Counted from the stretch's first letter, positions 17,038 to 25,169 are shown. The stretch is DNA of 35,964 bases from Dolichospermum circinale AWQC310F (GCF_000426925.1 NZ_KE384713.1:95723-131686), one strand, 5' to 3'. Numbers and translations: made by a program. Notes: generated from the sequence alone by a model not told the origin.

Positions 17038-17720
17038 AGTTTCCCCACTAACGATTACCAGATTTGACGCAGATAATTTTTTATAACTGTGAATATTGTC
17101 AATATGATTAGATACATCTGGAGACCAGTTTTATTGGTTTAAGATGTTAGTCATGGTTACTTTACCATCTTAATGGTTAATGCTAAAAATAACTAACTAT
17201 CAATTTGGCGATTAAACTAGAAATAATTTGACAATCAGCAATAATAAAACAAATCCAAGAGAATCTAGGATTTATAACTGTTGGTCAAGAAATTATTTAA
17301 TCCAAAAAGTTAATCATATAAAATTTACGCAAAAAATCAGGAAACCGGGGGTAATTAATGAATTAGCCATAAGCAATAATCAGATTTATGGCTAGGCCAC
17401 ACTGGCTATCAATAATATTTTGGATATTTATCATGTCATAAATACTGTCAGTTACGTGAGTAGTCACCAGAATCAAGTCAAAATATGGACTTTGATAGTG
17501 ATTTCCCAGTAAATGTACCACATATCCGGGAGGATCACCTAGAATTTCGGCGATCAAGCCAGAGAATATAGTTCAAATATCACGAAAACTGGCATTAGTC
17601 GGGGATTATCAAGGAGAAAATTTATTTTTATAGTCGAAAAACTTGTAAATATTGCGTTAATTTTTGTTAAGATTGAATACGGCGTTAGTTTTGCCCCTTT
17701 TCCTACCCAAGAGACACTTC
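17038..17720. other. 683-base intergenic region, antiporter and ABC-F upstream sequences
   Basis: A/T-rich region between the divergent antiporter (minus) and ABC-F (plus) genes, presumably holding both promoters. An inverted repeat TAAGATG...CATCTTA lies at about 17142-17177. A 64-codon minus-strand frame at 17363-17557 is listed separately. I saw no riboswitch signature. Confidence 0.5.
17363..17557 (-). pseudogene. Short open frame, possible gene remnant
   Basis: A 64-codon frame opening on TTG: LIAEILGDPPGYVVHLLGNHYQ, then a hydrophobic DLILVTTHVTDSIYDMINIQN. I do not recognise it. The same frame continues upstream past a single TGA (17573-17575) with plausible residues (PTNASFRDI), and no good start or Shine-Dalgarno is present. 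This could be a decayed gene or chance. Confidence 0.2.
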
Positions 17721-19415
17721 ATGCTGCGACTAGAACATATCAGTAAAATTTATCCTACAGGCGAAGTTCTTAAAGATATCAACTGGGAAGTCAAACCAGG
17801 AGATCGTATTGGTTTAGTTGGTGTTAATGGTGCGGGAAAATCTACCCAACTGAAAATTATCTCTGGGGAGATTGAACCGACTGCTGGGGAAATTATTCGT
17901 CCGGCTAGTTTACATATAGCTTATCTTAACCAAGAGTTTGAGGTTGACCCCACTCGTACAGTCAGAGAGGAGTTTTGGACTGTATTTAAAGAAGCTAACG
18001 AGGTGCAGTTGGCTTTGTCTCACATACCTCGTGAGATGGAAACTGCTGATCCAGAGGAGTTAGATGAATTAATTCACAAATTAGACAGGTTGCAGCGGCA
18101 ATTTGAAGCTTTGGACGGATATAACTTAGACTCCCGTATTGGTAAAATATTACCAGAAATGGGATTTCAATTGGAAGATGGCGATCGCCTAGTAAGTGCT
18201 TTTTCTGGCGGTTGGCAAATGCGAATGAGTTTAGGTAAAATTCTCCTCCAAAAACCCGATTTGTTACTATTGGATGAGCCGACAAACCACTTAGATTTAG
18301 AAACTATTGAATGGTTAGAAAATTACCTCAGAGGTTTAATTACCCCGATGGTGATAGTTTCCCATGACCGGGAATTTCTGGATCGTCTTTGTAACCAAAT
18401 TGTGGAAACTGAACGGGGTGTTTCTAGTTCTTACCTGGGTAATTACTCATCATACCTTCAACAAAAAGCAGAAAATCAATCGGCACAGTTGAACGCTTAC
18501 GAACGTCAACAAAAAGAATTAGAAAAACAACAAGCATTTGTAGATAAATTCCGCGCTAGTGCTACCCGCAGTACCCAGGCGAAAAGTAGAGAAAAGCAAA
18601 TAGATAAAATTGAACGCATCGAAGCACCTGTGGGGGGAGTCAGAACCCTACATTTCCGTTTTCCTGATGCTGTTCGTAGCGGTAGAGAAGTAGTAGAAAT
18701 TAAGGACTTAACCCATATTTATGGGGATAAAATTCTATTTTTATCGGCAAATCTGTTAGTAGAAAGAGGAGATAGAATAGCGTTTCTAGGTCCTAATGGT
18801 GCGGGCAAATCCACACTTTTGAAAATGATTATGGGTGTGGAAAAACCCACAGAAGGGATTGTTAAATTAGGGGATCACAATGTGATTCCTGGTTACTTTG
18901 AGCAAAACCAAGCAGAGGCCTTAGATCTAAACAAAACTGTCATGGAAACTATTCATGATGAAGTTCCCGAATGGACAAATGAAGAAGTTCGCACATTGTT
19001 AGGAAGATTCTTATTTACTGGTGATACTGTATTTAAGAAAGTTTGGGCATTAAGTGGAGGTGAAAAAGCTAGGTTAGCATTAGCAAAAATGCTATTACGT
19101 CCAGCGAATTTAATCATTTTGGATGAGCCTACCAATCACTTAGATATTCCAGCGAAGGAAATGATGGAAGAGGCTTTACAAAATTATGATGGTACAGCCC
19201 TTGTAGTTTCCCATGACCGTTATTTTATTTCCCAAGTAGCTAACAAAATTGTGGAAATTCGTGATGGTGAATTTCGGGTTTACTTAGGAGATTATCACTA
19301 CTATCTCGATAAAAAAGCTGAAGAGAAAGAACAAGCGGAGTTAGCAGCAGCAGAAGCCGCAAAAGCCGCTAAAAAAGCCGCCAAAGCTGCTAAAGCTGGA
19401 GCAAAGCAGAAATAG
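17721..19415 (+). CDS. ABC-F family ATPase (ribosome-associated type)
   Basis: A soluble protein of 564 residues with two ABC domains and no membrane part. First Walker A GVNGAGKST (34-42), signature FSGGWQMRMS, Walker B LLLLDEPTNHLD; second Walker A GPNGAGKST, signature LSGGEKARLA, Walker B IILDEPTNHLD. Between them is the charged linker (ERQQKELEKQQAFVDKFRASATRSTQAKSREKQ), the P-site tRNA interaction motif of ABC-F proteins. The C-terminus is a Lys/Ala-rich tail. Such proteins act on ribosomes (EttA, Uup, YheS kinds). ATG at 17721 chosen because it matches the family start; an upstream TTG would add 19 unrelated residues. Confidence 0.92.
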   Translation: MLRLEHISKIYPTGEVLKDINWEVKPGDRIGLVGVNGAGKSTQLKIISGEIEPTAGEIIRPASLHIAYLNQEFEVDPTRTVREEFWTVFKEANEVQLALSHIPREMETADPEELDELIHKLDRLQRQFEALDGYNLDSRIGKILPEMGFQLEDGDRLVSAFSGGWQMRMSLGKILLQKPDLLLLDEPTNHLDLETIEWLENYLRGLITPMVIVSHDREFLDRLCNQIVETERGVSSSYLGNYSSYLQQKAENQSAQLNAYERQQKELEKQQAFVDKFRASATRSTQAKSREKQIDKIERIEAPVGGVRTLHFRFPDAVRSGREVVEIKDLTHIYGDKILFLSANLLVERGDRIAFLGPNGAGKSTLLKMIMGVEKPTEGIVKLGDHNVIPGYFEQNQAEALDLNKTVMETIHDEVPEWTNEEVRTLLGRFLFTGDTVFKKVWALSGGEKARLALAKMLLRPANLIILDEPTNHLDIPAKEMMEEALQNYDGTALVVSHDRYFISQVANKIVEIRDGEFRVYLGDYHYYLDKKAEEKEQAELAAAEAAKAAKKAAKAAKAGAKQK

Positions 19416-19431
19416 GTAATATCGGCAAATG

Positions 19432-19472
19432 GGTGACTGATTGTGATTTTGGCTTTCTGTCACCTGTTTTTT
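19432..19472 (+). terminator. Candidate intrinsic terminator after the ABC-F gene
   Basis: GGTGAC (19432-19437) pairs with GTCACC (19459-19464), followed by TGTTTTTT. Six-base-pair stem with a 21-base loop, so only moderately convincing, but the T-run and the position 17 bases after the stop fit. Confidence 0.45.
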
Positions 19473-19498
19473 AATAATGATATTTTAAGAATAATTGA

Positions 19499-19538
19499 AC
19501 GCAGATAAACGCAGATAAACGCAGATAAACGCAGATAA
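19499..19538. repeat. Four tandem copies of ACGCAGATAA
   Basis: A 10-base unit repeated four times without change, in the convergent region between the ABC-F gene and the Uma2 gene. The unit length is about one DNA helical turn. Confidence 0.9.
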
Positions 19539-19594
19539 ATATGGATGATTATTATTCTGTGCAGGTTTACATAAAAGTATTATTATAAGAGAAA

Positions 19595-20215
19595 TTACAT
19601 AGCAACAACACCCCCGGATGCAAAGACTTGTTTTGCTGTTAATTGCAAGTTGGGAAAGATTGAGGAAACCAATTGATCATTGTTTTGAAATAATCGCTTT
19701 TGATATTCGTCTTCTACTAATGTACAAATTGTAATTGTTGGCTGTTTTATTTTGCCAATATATTCTCTACCACCAATGCCTAAATAATCTACAATCCAAT
19801 ATTCAGGAACAGCTAATAGGGCGTAATCTTCAACTTTGCGAGCATAATCATTTTGCCAGTTTGTGCTAACGACTTCAGCAATTAGTTTAATTGATTTTCC
19901 TGATGTAATTACAGGTTCTTTTTGCCATAATGGTTCATTGATTAGTTGGGTTTGGTCTAATACAATCACATCGGGACGAAAGGCTGTGTTTGTTCCCAAT
20001 AGTTTGATCAAGCAGCGATGGGGGATAAAGTATGGTAAGTCATGATGATCAATTTCTACATTCAGTTTTCGCCCAATTAAAGATGATACCTGTTCATGAG
20101 GTCCTGTTGGTTCCATCTCGATTAATTCCCCATCAATAAGTTCATAGCGATCATTGTCGCCATACTGAGCAATAAATTCATTAACTGTGATTAGTTTTAG
20201 GGGTGATTGTACCAT
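19595..20215 (-). CDS. Uma2 family nuclease-like protein (DUF820)
   Basis: A 206-residue member of the Uma2 family, very abundant in cyanobacteria and predicted to have the PD-(D/E)xK nuclease fold. Visible family marks are YELIDGELIEMEPTGPHEQVSSLIGRKL, the acidic FRPDVIVLD, LIAEVVSTNWQNDYARKVEDYALLAVPEYWIVD, and the tail VSSIFPNLQLTAKQVF. No Uma2 has a firmly established cellular role to my knowledge. It is transcribed away from the ATPase/TOPRIM cassette, sharing a 253-base upstream region with it; whether they work together is unknown. Confidence 0.85.
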   Translation of the reverse strand: MVQSPLKLITVNEFIAQYGDNDRYELIDGELIEMEPTGPHEQVSSLIGRKLNVEIDHHDLPYFIPHRCLIKLLGTNTAFRPDVIVLDQTQLINEPLWQKEPVITSGKSIKLIAEVVSTNWQNDYARKVEDYALLAVPEYWIVDYLGIGGREYIGKIKQPTITICTLVEDEYQKRLFQNNDQLVSSIFPNLQLTAKQVFASGGVVAM

Positions 20216-20242
20216 TATTATGTTTCTTGCTGATTAAATAAA

Positions 20243-20351
20243 GATGATTCTGACGGTTGGAAACTGTATCTACACAAATAAAACCCATCTGCATAGATTA
20301 AAATTAGCAGATTATTCCAGCAATTGGAAACCGCATCTACACAAATAAAAC
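20243..20351. repeat. Pair of 38-42-base direct repeats, 67 bases apart
   Basis: Copies at 20247-20284 and 20314-20351 agree at 31 of 38 positions. The 3' 17 bases (ATCTACACAAATAAAAC) are identical, and all seven differences are transitions. Each copy contains a small stem-loop around TTGGAAA. They lie between the Uma2 gene and the ATPase/TOPRIM cassette. Confidence 0.75.
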
Positions 20352-20372
20352 TTAATTTGAGACTCGTGGGCA

Positions 20373-20399
20373 TTGCTAAACTCTTACACTGCCTATAAT
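20373..20399 (+). promoter_or_regulatory. Candidate promoter of the ATPase/TOPRIM cassette
   Basis: TATAAT at 20394-20399 with TTGCTA at 20373-20378, a spacing of 15 bases, shorter than ideal. A second TATAAT is at 20411-20416. Both lie 50-75 bases before the ATPase start. Consensus match only. Confidence 0.35.
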
Positions 20400-20468
20400 A
20401 TATCTAATGTTATAATCAATCCTCAGTCACCATAAAAACAACGCAAGAGCTAATTTACTTTCAAACAG

Positions 20469-21602
20469 ATGTTATCTAAATTAAAAGTTCAACACTACAA
20501 AAGCCTTTTTGATACAGAAGTGGATTTAGAACCACTGACTGTATTCATTGGACCTAATGGTTCTGGAAAATCGAATATTTGTGAAGCACTAGCTGTATTA
20601 TCTGCTTTTCTGCAAAAGCTAATAGATACTAAAAGTAACAAGCAAATAATAACCCTATTTTCAGATTCTTTGAAGAGTCTAAGTAGAAATCAGCAAAGTA
20701 TCGAATCCAAATTCTGGCATGGAAAGCAAGATTATCTTTCCTTTGCTGTCAGTTCTTTGACAACAACAAAAACCACTGCTTCTGAAAAAGCTCAAAAAAA
20801 TTTAGATATATCATTTAATCTCAATTATCCTGAGCGAAAAATTCAAGTATATAATTTTGACAATAGTATAGATTTTATATGTAAAACTGCTAATCCACTA
20901 AGAGAATTTCTGGTTTCTAATCAATATTCAAATTCTTCTCTTTTTAAAGCTATAAAAGAAGTTAATGTTTACGATTTTGCGCCAACTTATTTGTCTAGTA
21001 AAATCTCATCAAGTGGTAGTATGGATAGAACAGGACAGGGAATTGCAAATACTTTACTCGATATTTTGCTAACGAATCGTGACAGGTTTGATGAATTACA
21101 GAGTCGTTTAACCCAGCTTGTTCCTCATATAAAAAGTATTGCATTACCTCGCGGTGAGAATCAAACTTTTTCAATCCAATTAGTTGATAGATATTCAGAA
21201 CATCATATTCCTGCATCTGATATATCAGATGGAACATTAAGAATTTTGGCTTTTTTAACTGCACTTTATCAAGAAAATACTCCCAGTATTATTTGTTTTG
21301 AAGAACTAGAAAACGGAGTTCATCCTTGGTTACTGCATAAAATGATGGAGTTGCTAAAAATTGTTTCCACTGAAGGAATAACTGGTAAACCTGTTCAGGT
21401 TTTAATTACAACTCATTCCCCTGTGTTATTAAATTATGTTGAACCCCATCAAGTCCGTGCAGTTGAATTAGATAAAGAAGGTAAAACTCAAGTTCATAAA
21501 TTACCTATAGATTCTGTCAGATTTCAAAAAGCTTTAGAAGCTTATGATGGTGCATTAGGTGAACTTTGGTTTACAAATGTGTTCGGAGGAAATCCAGAAT
21601 GA
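20469..21602 (+). CDS. OLD-like ABC/AAA ATPase, first gene of a two-gene cassette
   Basis: A 377-residue SMC/RecF/OLD-type ATPase. It begins KLKVQHYKSLFDTEVDLEPLTVFIGPNGSGKSN, with Walker A at 28-36. An insertion of about 200 residues follows, then the signature SDGTLR (253-258), Walker B IICFEEL (274-280) and switch histidine TTHSP (314-318). This is the AAA_21-type arrangement found in OLD nucleases and in AriA of PARIS systems. It has no TOPRIM domain of its own; that appears to be supplied by the next gene, whose ATG overlaps this stop codon (ATGA). A/T-rich compared with neighbouring gpmI, suggesting transfer. Likely role: sensor/ATPase of a defence system, inferred. Confidence 0.85.
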   Translation: MLSKLKVQHYKSLFDTEVDLEPLTVFIGPNGSGKSNICEALAVLSAFLQKLIDTKSNKQIITLFSDSLKSLSRNQQSIESKFWHGKQDYLSFAVSSLTTTKTTASEKAQKNLDISFNLNYPERKIQVYNFDNSIDFICKTANPLREFLVSNQYSNSSLFKAIKEVNVYDFAPTYLSSKISSSGSMDRTGQGIANTLLDILLTNRDRFDELQSRLTQLVPHIKSIALPRGENQTFSIQLVDRYSEHHIPASDISDGTLRILAFLTALYQENTPSIICFEELENGVHPWLLHKMMELLKIVSTEGITGKPVQVLITTHSPVLLNYVEPHQVRAVELDKEGKTQVHKLPIDSVRFQKALEAYDGALGELWFTNVFGGNPE

Positions 21603-22336
21603 GCCGTCGGATTCGGATTGGGCTAATTGCTGAAGGGGAAGCGGAATTGGGTGCAAGTATTCCTTATATTAAACCAGAAGATGGGGGTAAAGTTATTGAA
21701 AGAACAAGCGAGGGCGCACTCCATACTTTAATTAGACGAGAACTCGAAAATGCTGGATTTCCTGATTGTGATTTTGTCCAAAGACATCCATCAACTAAAG
21801 AAAAACAAAAACGGACTTTACGCACTGGACATTCAATTTTAGATCTCAAATATTTAGCACAAATTGTTATTTTGTGGAAACCAGAAGATGTAGACATGAT
21901 CATCATTGTGGTTGATGCTGATGATAAACTAGAGCAAAGACACATTGATTTAGAACGAGCTTTAAATGAAATTCGTGATAATCATTTAGATATTAACGAA
22001 AAATCAATTAGCGATCGCTCTTCCGGAGGATTAGCAATTAGAAATTTCGAGACGTGGTTACTTGCTGATATGCAAACTGTGGCGACTATTTTAGGTGTAG
22101 AATTGCTTTATCTAGAAAATTTAGAAGATTTAGACAATACAAAGGATATTTTGGAGAATGCAATTTCCCAATCAACGTATTTATCTGAAGATACTAGCAA
22201 TCAACGCCCGCTACAAATTCGCTGGAATTTGGGTAAACAGATTGACTTAGCAATAATAAAAACTGTCTGTCCAGAAGGATATTCTGCTTTTACACAATCC
22301 TTACTAGTAGCGACAAAAGCTGTTTTGATGGGATGA
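21599..22336 (+). CDS. TOPRIM-like DUF4276-type protein, second gene of the cassette
   Basis: A 245-residue protein starting MSRRIRIGLIAEGEAELGAS. E12 in the IAEGEAE strand and the D106-A-D108-D109 of MIIIVVDADD have the form of TOPRIM metal-binding residues. SGGLAIRNFETWLLAD (143-157) resembles the conserved (I/P)E-x-WLLAD block of DUF4276 proteins. ATG at 21599 overlaps the ATPase stop by 4 bases and replaces an upstream frame opening. The pair ATPase + separate TOPRIM matches the split organisation of PARIS (AriA/AriB), although AriB carries DUF4435. Probable nuclease effector; inferred from fold marks only. Confidence 0.75.
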   Translation: MSRRIRIGLIAEGEAELGASIPYIKPEDGGKVIERTSEGALHTLIRRELENAGFPDCDFVQRHPSTKEKQKRTLRTGHSILDLKYLAQIVILWKPEDVDMIIIVVDADDKLEQRHIDLERALNEIRDNHLDINEKSISDRSSGGLAIRNFETWLLADMQTVATILGVELLYLENLEDLDNTKDILENAISQSTYLSEDTSNQRPLQIRWNLGKQIDLAIIKTVCPEGYSAFTQSLLVATKAVLMG

Positions 22337-22382
22337 AACATAATAACCATTGGCATATCAGAAATTAATCGGCAAAATTTAA

Positions 22383-22431
22383 CCTCCAGAGGAGGATACC
22401 AATGGTATCATTCAAGTATTACAAAAAGTAA
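22383..22431 (+). promoter_or_regulatory. gpmI leader: two tandem 5-3-5 hairpins and a 9-residue reading frame
   Basis: CCTCC-AGA-GGAGG (22383-22395) is immediately followed by ATACC-AAT-GGTAT (22396-22408). The first hairpin covers a perfect AGGAGG. The second covers an ATG at 22402-22404, which opens MVSFKYYKK and stops at 22429-22431, 14 bases before the gpmI ATG. Looks like a translated, structure-controlled leader; function inferred. Confidence 0.5.
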
Positions 22432-22445
22432 AGGGCGATTTTACT

Positions 22446-24044
22446 ATGACCAAAGCACCTGTTGCTCCTGTGGTGCTAGTCATTCTAGATGGATGGGGCT
22501 ACTGTGAGGAAAAGCGAGGAAACGCTATTAACGCTGCCAAAACTCCGATTATGGACAGTTTATGGGCGGCCTATCCCCACACCCTCATTCGCACATCAGG
22601 AAAAGCCGTAGGGTTGCCAGAAGGTCAAATGGGCAACTCGGAAGTTGGTCATTTGAACATTGGCGCTGGTCGAGTCGTACCACAAGAACTGGTACGGATC
22701 TCAGATGCTGTAGAAGACGGTTCTTTAAGGGTAAACCCAGCCCTAGTGAAAATTTGCCAGGAAGTCCGTTCCACTAGTGGCAAGTTGCATCTAGTGGGGC
22801 TTTGTTCTGATGGGGGGGTGCATTCCCATATTACCCATCTATTGGGACTACTTGACTTAGCGAAGGAACAGCAACTTTCACAAGTTTGTATCCATGCAAT
22901 TACCGATGGTCGTGATACAAAGCCGAAAGATGGGATCAGGTTCATCCAGCAGCTAGAAGAATACATAAAGGATATTGGTATTGGTGAAATTACTACTATT
23001 AGTGGTCGCTATTATGCCATGGATCGTGATCACCGCTGGGATCGAGTCCAACGGGCTTATGATGTAATGACAACAGACGGTGCAGGCAATGGAATCTCGG
23101 CTGGAGAGATATTGCAAGCATCTTACGCTGAAGGTATTACTGATGAGTTTATTCTCCCTGTCCGTCTGCAACCGGGTGAGGTAGAATCGGGTGATGGGGT
23201 CATATTTTTTAATTTCCGCCCCGACCGCGCTAGAGAACTAACTCAAGCCTTTGTCAGTAACACTTTTAACGGTTTTGAACGACAGAAAATTCAGCCGCTT
23301 TCTTTTGTAACTTTTACCCAATATGATCCAGAATTACCTGTTTCCGTGGCTTTCGAGCCTCAAAACCTGACTAATATTCTGGGTGAAGTTATCGCTAACC
23401 GTGGTTTAAAACAGTTTAGAACTGCGGAAACGGAAAAATACGCTCATGTCACCTATTTCTTTAATGGCGGAATGGAGGAGGCCTGTGTAGGAGAAGACCG
23501 GGAATTAGTCAATAGTCCAATGGTATCTACTTATGATCAAGCCCCGGATATGTCAGCACAAGCTGTGACGGATGTAGCGATCGCTGCTATTAAAAAGGGC
23601 ATCTATTCTCTAGTAGTGATGAACTATGCTAACCCTGATATGGTAGGGCATACGGGACAAATCCCGGCTACAGTAACAGCTATTGAAACGGTAGATCGTT
23701 GTTTGGGTCGTCTGATTGATACAATTGGTAAAGCTGGTGGTACGGCAATTATTACTGCTGATCACGGCAATGCTGAGTATATGCTAGATGAGGGCGGTAA
23801 TCCTTGGACAGCGCATACTACCAACCCAGTTCCTTTAATCTTGGTAGAGGGTGAAAAAGCCAAAATACCGGGATATGGAACAAATGTGGAATTAAGAAAT
23901 GATGGCAAATTAGCCGATATTGCTCCAACTATTCTGGATATTTTACAAATATCCCAACCCCAAGAAATGACCGGGCGATCATTACTGAAAGCCGCAGAAT
24001 ATGATTTACAATTAACTCGTACTCCTGTACAGGTGGGCTTGTAA
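22446..24044 (+). CDS. gpmI: 2,3-bisphosphoglycerate-independent phosphoglycerate mutase
   Basis: Interconverts 3- and 2-phosphoglycerate in glycolysis, the branch point between the Calvin cycle and lower glycolysis in cyanobacteria. 532 residues of the alkaline-phosphatase superfamily: metal ligand D15 in VLVILDGWGY, nucleophile S65 in GNSEVGHLNIGAGR, RYYAMDRDHRWDR, VMNYANPDMVGHTG and TADHGNAEYM for the two manganese ions. Full length. AAAGGG stands about 11 bases before the ATG, and a short upstream frame precedes it (see leader entry). secG follows, a common cyanobacterial order. Confidence 0.97.
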   Translation: MTKAPVAPVVLVILDGWGYCEEKRGNAINAAKTPIMDSLWAAYPHTLIRTSGKAVGLPEGQMGNSEVGHLNIGAGRVVPQELVRISDAVEDGSLRVNPALVKICQEVRSTSGKLHLVGLCSDGGVHSHITHLLGLLDLAKEQQLSQVCIHAITDGRDTKPKDGIRFIQQLEEYIKDIGIGEITTISGRYYAMDRDHRWDRVQRAYDVMTTDGAGNGISAGEILQASYAEGITDEFILPVRLQPGEVESGDGVIFFNFRPDRARELTQAFVSNTFNGFERQKIQPLSFVTFTQYDPELPVSVAFEPQNLTNILGEVIANRGLKQFRTAETEKYAHVTYFFNGGMEEACVGEDRELVNSPMVSTYDQAPDMSAQAVTDVAIAAIKKGIYSLVVMNYANPDMVGHTGQIPATVTAIETVDRCLGRLIDTIGKAGGTAIITADHGNAEYMLDEGGNPWTAHTTNPVPLILVEGEKAKIPGYGTNVELRNDGKLADIAPTILDILQISQPQEMTGRSLLKAAEYDLQLTRTPVQVGL

Positions 24045-24068
24045 AATTGTAAAATGTTAGTTTAGTCC

Positions 24069-24099
24069 TGGCGGTTTCTAACCGCCAATTTAGCTAAAT
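24069..24099. repeat. Palindromic repeat between gpmI and secG
   Basis: TGGCGGTT-TCT-AACCGCCA (24069-24087) is a perfect 8-base-pair hairpin, followed at once by the palindrome ATTTAGCTAAAT (24088-24099). No T-run follows, so it is not a clear terminator. It looks like an interspersed palindromic repeat. Confidence 0.7.
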
Positions 24100-24140
24100 C
24101 CCTTATTGTCTGATGACTTCTTATCACCAACATTTCTAAT

Positions 24141-24374
24141 ATGGCAATTACTAACATCGTACAAGGTATTTGGGCATTTTCCGCCCTTGGTTTAATTGTT
24201 CTGGTTTTGTTACATAGTCCTAAAGGTGACGGAATTGGTGCTATTGGTGGACAAGCACAATTGTTCACAAGTACCAAAAGTGCCGAAAATACTTTAAATA
24301 GAGTTACTTGGGCGTTAACGGTGGTTTTTATGGGTTTGACTGTGGTTTTAAGTGCTAATTGGTTACCCAAGTAG
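24141..24374 (+). CDS. secG: Preprotein translocase subunit SecG
   Basis: A small accessory subunit of the SecYEG translocon. 77 residues with two hydrophobic spans (IVQGIWAFSALGLIVLVLLH and VTWALTVVFMGLTVVLSANW) joined by the loop HSPKGDGIGAIGGQAQLFTSTKSAENTLNR, the SecG signature. It lies 96 bases after gpmI on the same strand, and the protease gene follows 6 bases after its stop. Confidence 0.94.
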   Translation: MAITNIVQGIWAFSALGLIVLVLLHSPKGDGIGAIGGQAQLFTSTKSAENTLNRVTWALTVVFMGLTVVLSANWLPK

Positions 24375-24380
24375 TTGCGA

Positions 24381-25169
24381 ATGAAAACGGGGAAAATGGG
24401 GAAAATTACCCAAAATCAACGATTTTGGCGACGGTTAATGGCAGTTCTAATTTTAGCAATAAGCACAGGACTGTTAGTTATTTTTACTGATTTTCCAGTT
24501 AATGCTGTTTTCAGGGAACAGGAGAGAAATTTTCAATTATCTAATTCTCTATCTGTTCTTGAAAAACACCATTCTTTACCACCAACTCTGGTAAAATGGC
24601 ACGATAAAACAAATGGTGGTGATTATTTTGATCAAATCAAATCTACTAAAGTTGGTTATTTAATTTGGTCAAGTTTTCCGGTAAAGGTGAATATAGAAAC
24701 ACCAAAAGATGTTGGTGAAAAACAATCACAAATATGGGTTAATAATGTTTTAAAAGCAGTTGAAGAATGGAATATTTATTTACCTTTACAGGTAGTAGAA
24801 AAATCTGATATTGCTGATATTAAAATTATTCGTAAAGTGCCACCTTTACAACTTGAACCTAATAGTAAAATACCCCGTGCGCGTTCGGCTTTAACTACTT
24901 ATGATTTATATACTGCAAATAATATTTTATCTCACAGGTTTACAATTCTGTTGAGTCCTAGTCAAACTGGTGATTATGTATTGTCCGCAGCACGTCATGA
25001 ACTTGGCCATGCTTTGGGAATTTGGGGTCATAGTTTGTCACCAACTGATACTATGTATTTTTCTCAACTTCGTAACCCACCGTTGATTTCTGTTAGAGAT
25101 GTAAATACTTTGAAACGGATTTATGAACAATCTACAGGTCTGGGTTGGTCTGTTGTGGGGAAAGATTGA
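24381..25169 (+). CDS. Secreted or membrane-anchored metzincin-like zinc protease
   Basis: A 262-residue protein with an N-terminal hydrophobic span (residues 19-36), so it is exported or anchored. The zinc motif is HELGHALGIWGH (H206, E207, H210, G213, H217), with a Met-turn candidate M225 in TDTMYFSQ. In matrixins the third ligand falls at position 216, which is Gly here; His217 is one residue later. The upstream part (QIWVNNVLKAVEEWNIYLPLQVV) resembles the first helix of matrixin domains. It starts 6 bases after secG (ATG at 24381 preferred to TTG at 24375), so they are likely co-transcribed. Substrate unknown. Confidence 0.78.
   Translation: MKTGKMGKITQNQRFWRRLMAVLILAISTGLLVIFTDFPVNAVFREQERNFQLSNSLSVLEKHHSLPPTLVKWHDKTNGGDYFDQIKSTKVGYLIWSSFPVKVNIETPKDVGEKQSQIWVNNVLKAVEEWNIYLPLQVVEKSDIADIKIIRKVPPLQLEPNSKIPRARSALTTYDLYTANNILSHRFTILLSPSQTGDYVLSAARHELGHALGIWGHSLSPTDTMYFSQLRNPPLISVRDVNTLKRIYEQSTGLGWSVVGKD

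Noticed and set aside
17038-17360. Possible c-di-AMP (ydaO-type) or other riboswitch before the antiporter gene
   Set aside because: I looked for its conserved sequence blocks on the minus strand and did not find them; only a weak 7-base inverted repeat is present.
20247-20351. Two direct repeats with a spacer of about 29 bases, looking like a minimal CRISPR
   Set aside because: Only two imperfect copies, no third unit on either side, no cas genes in the window, and the repeat lacks the usual cyanobacterial GTTGAAAC-type ends in a convincing position. Listed as direct repeats instead.
24069-24099. Hairpin after gpmI as a transcription terminator
   Set aside because: The stem is strong but no T-run follows on either strand, and secG is usually linked to gpmI; treated as an interspersed palindrome.
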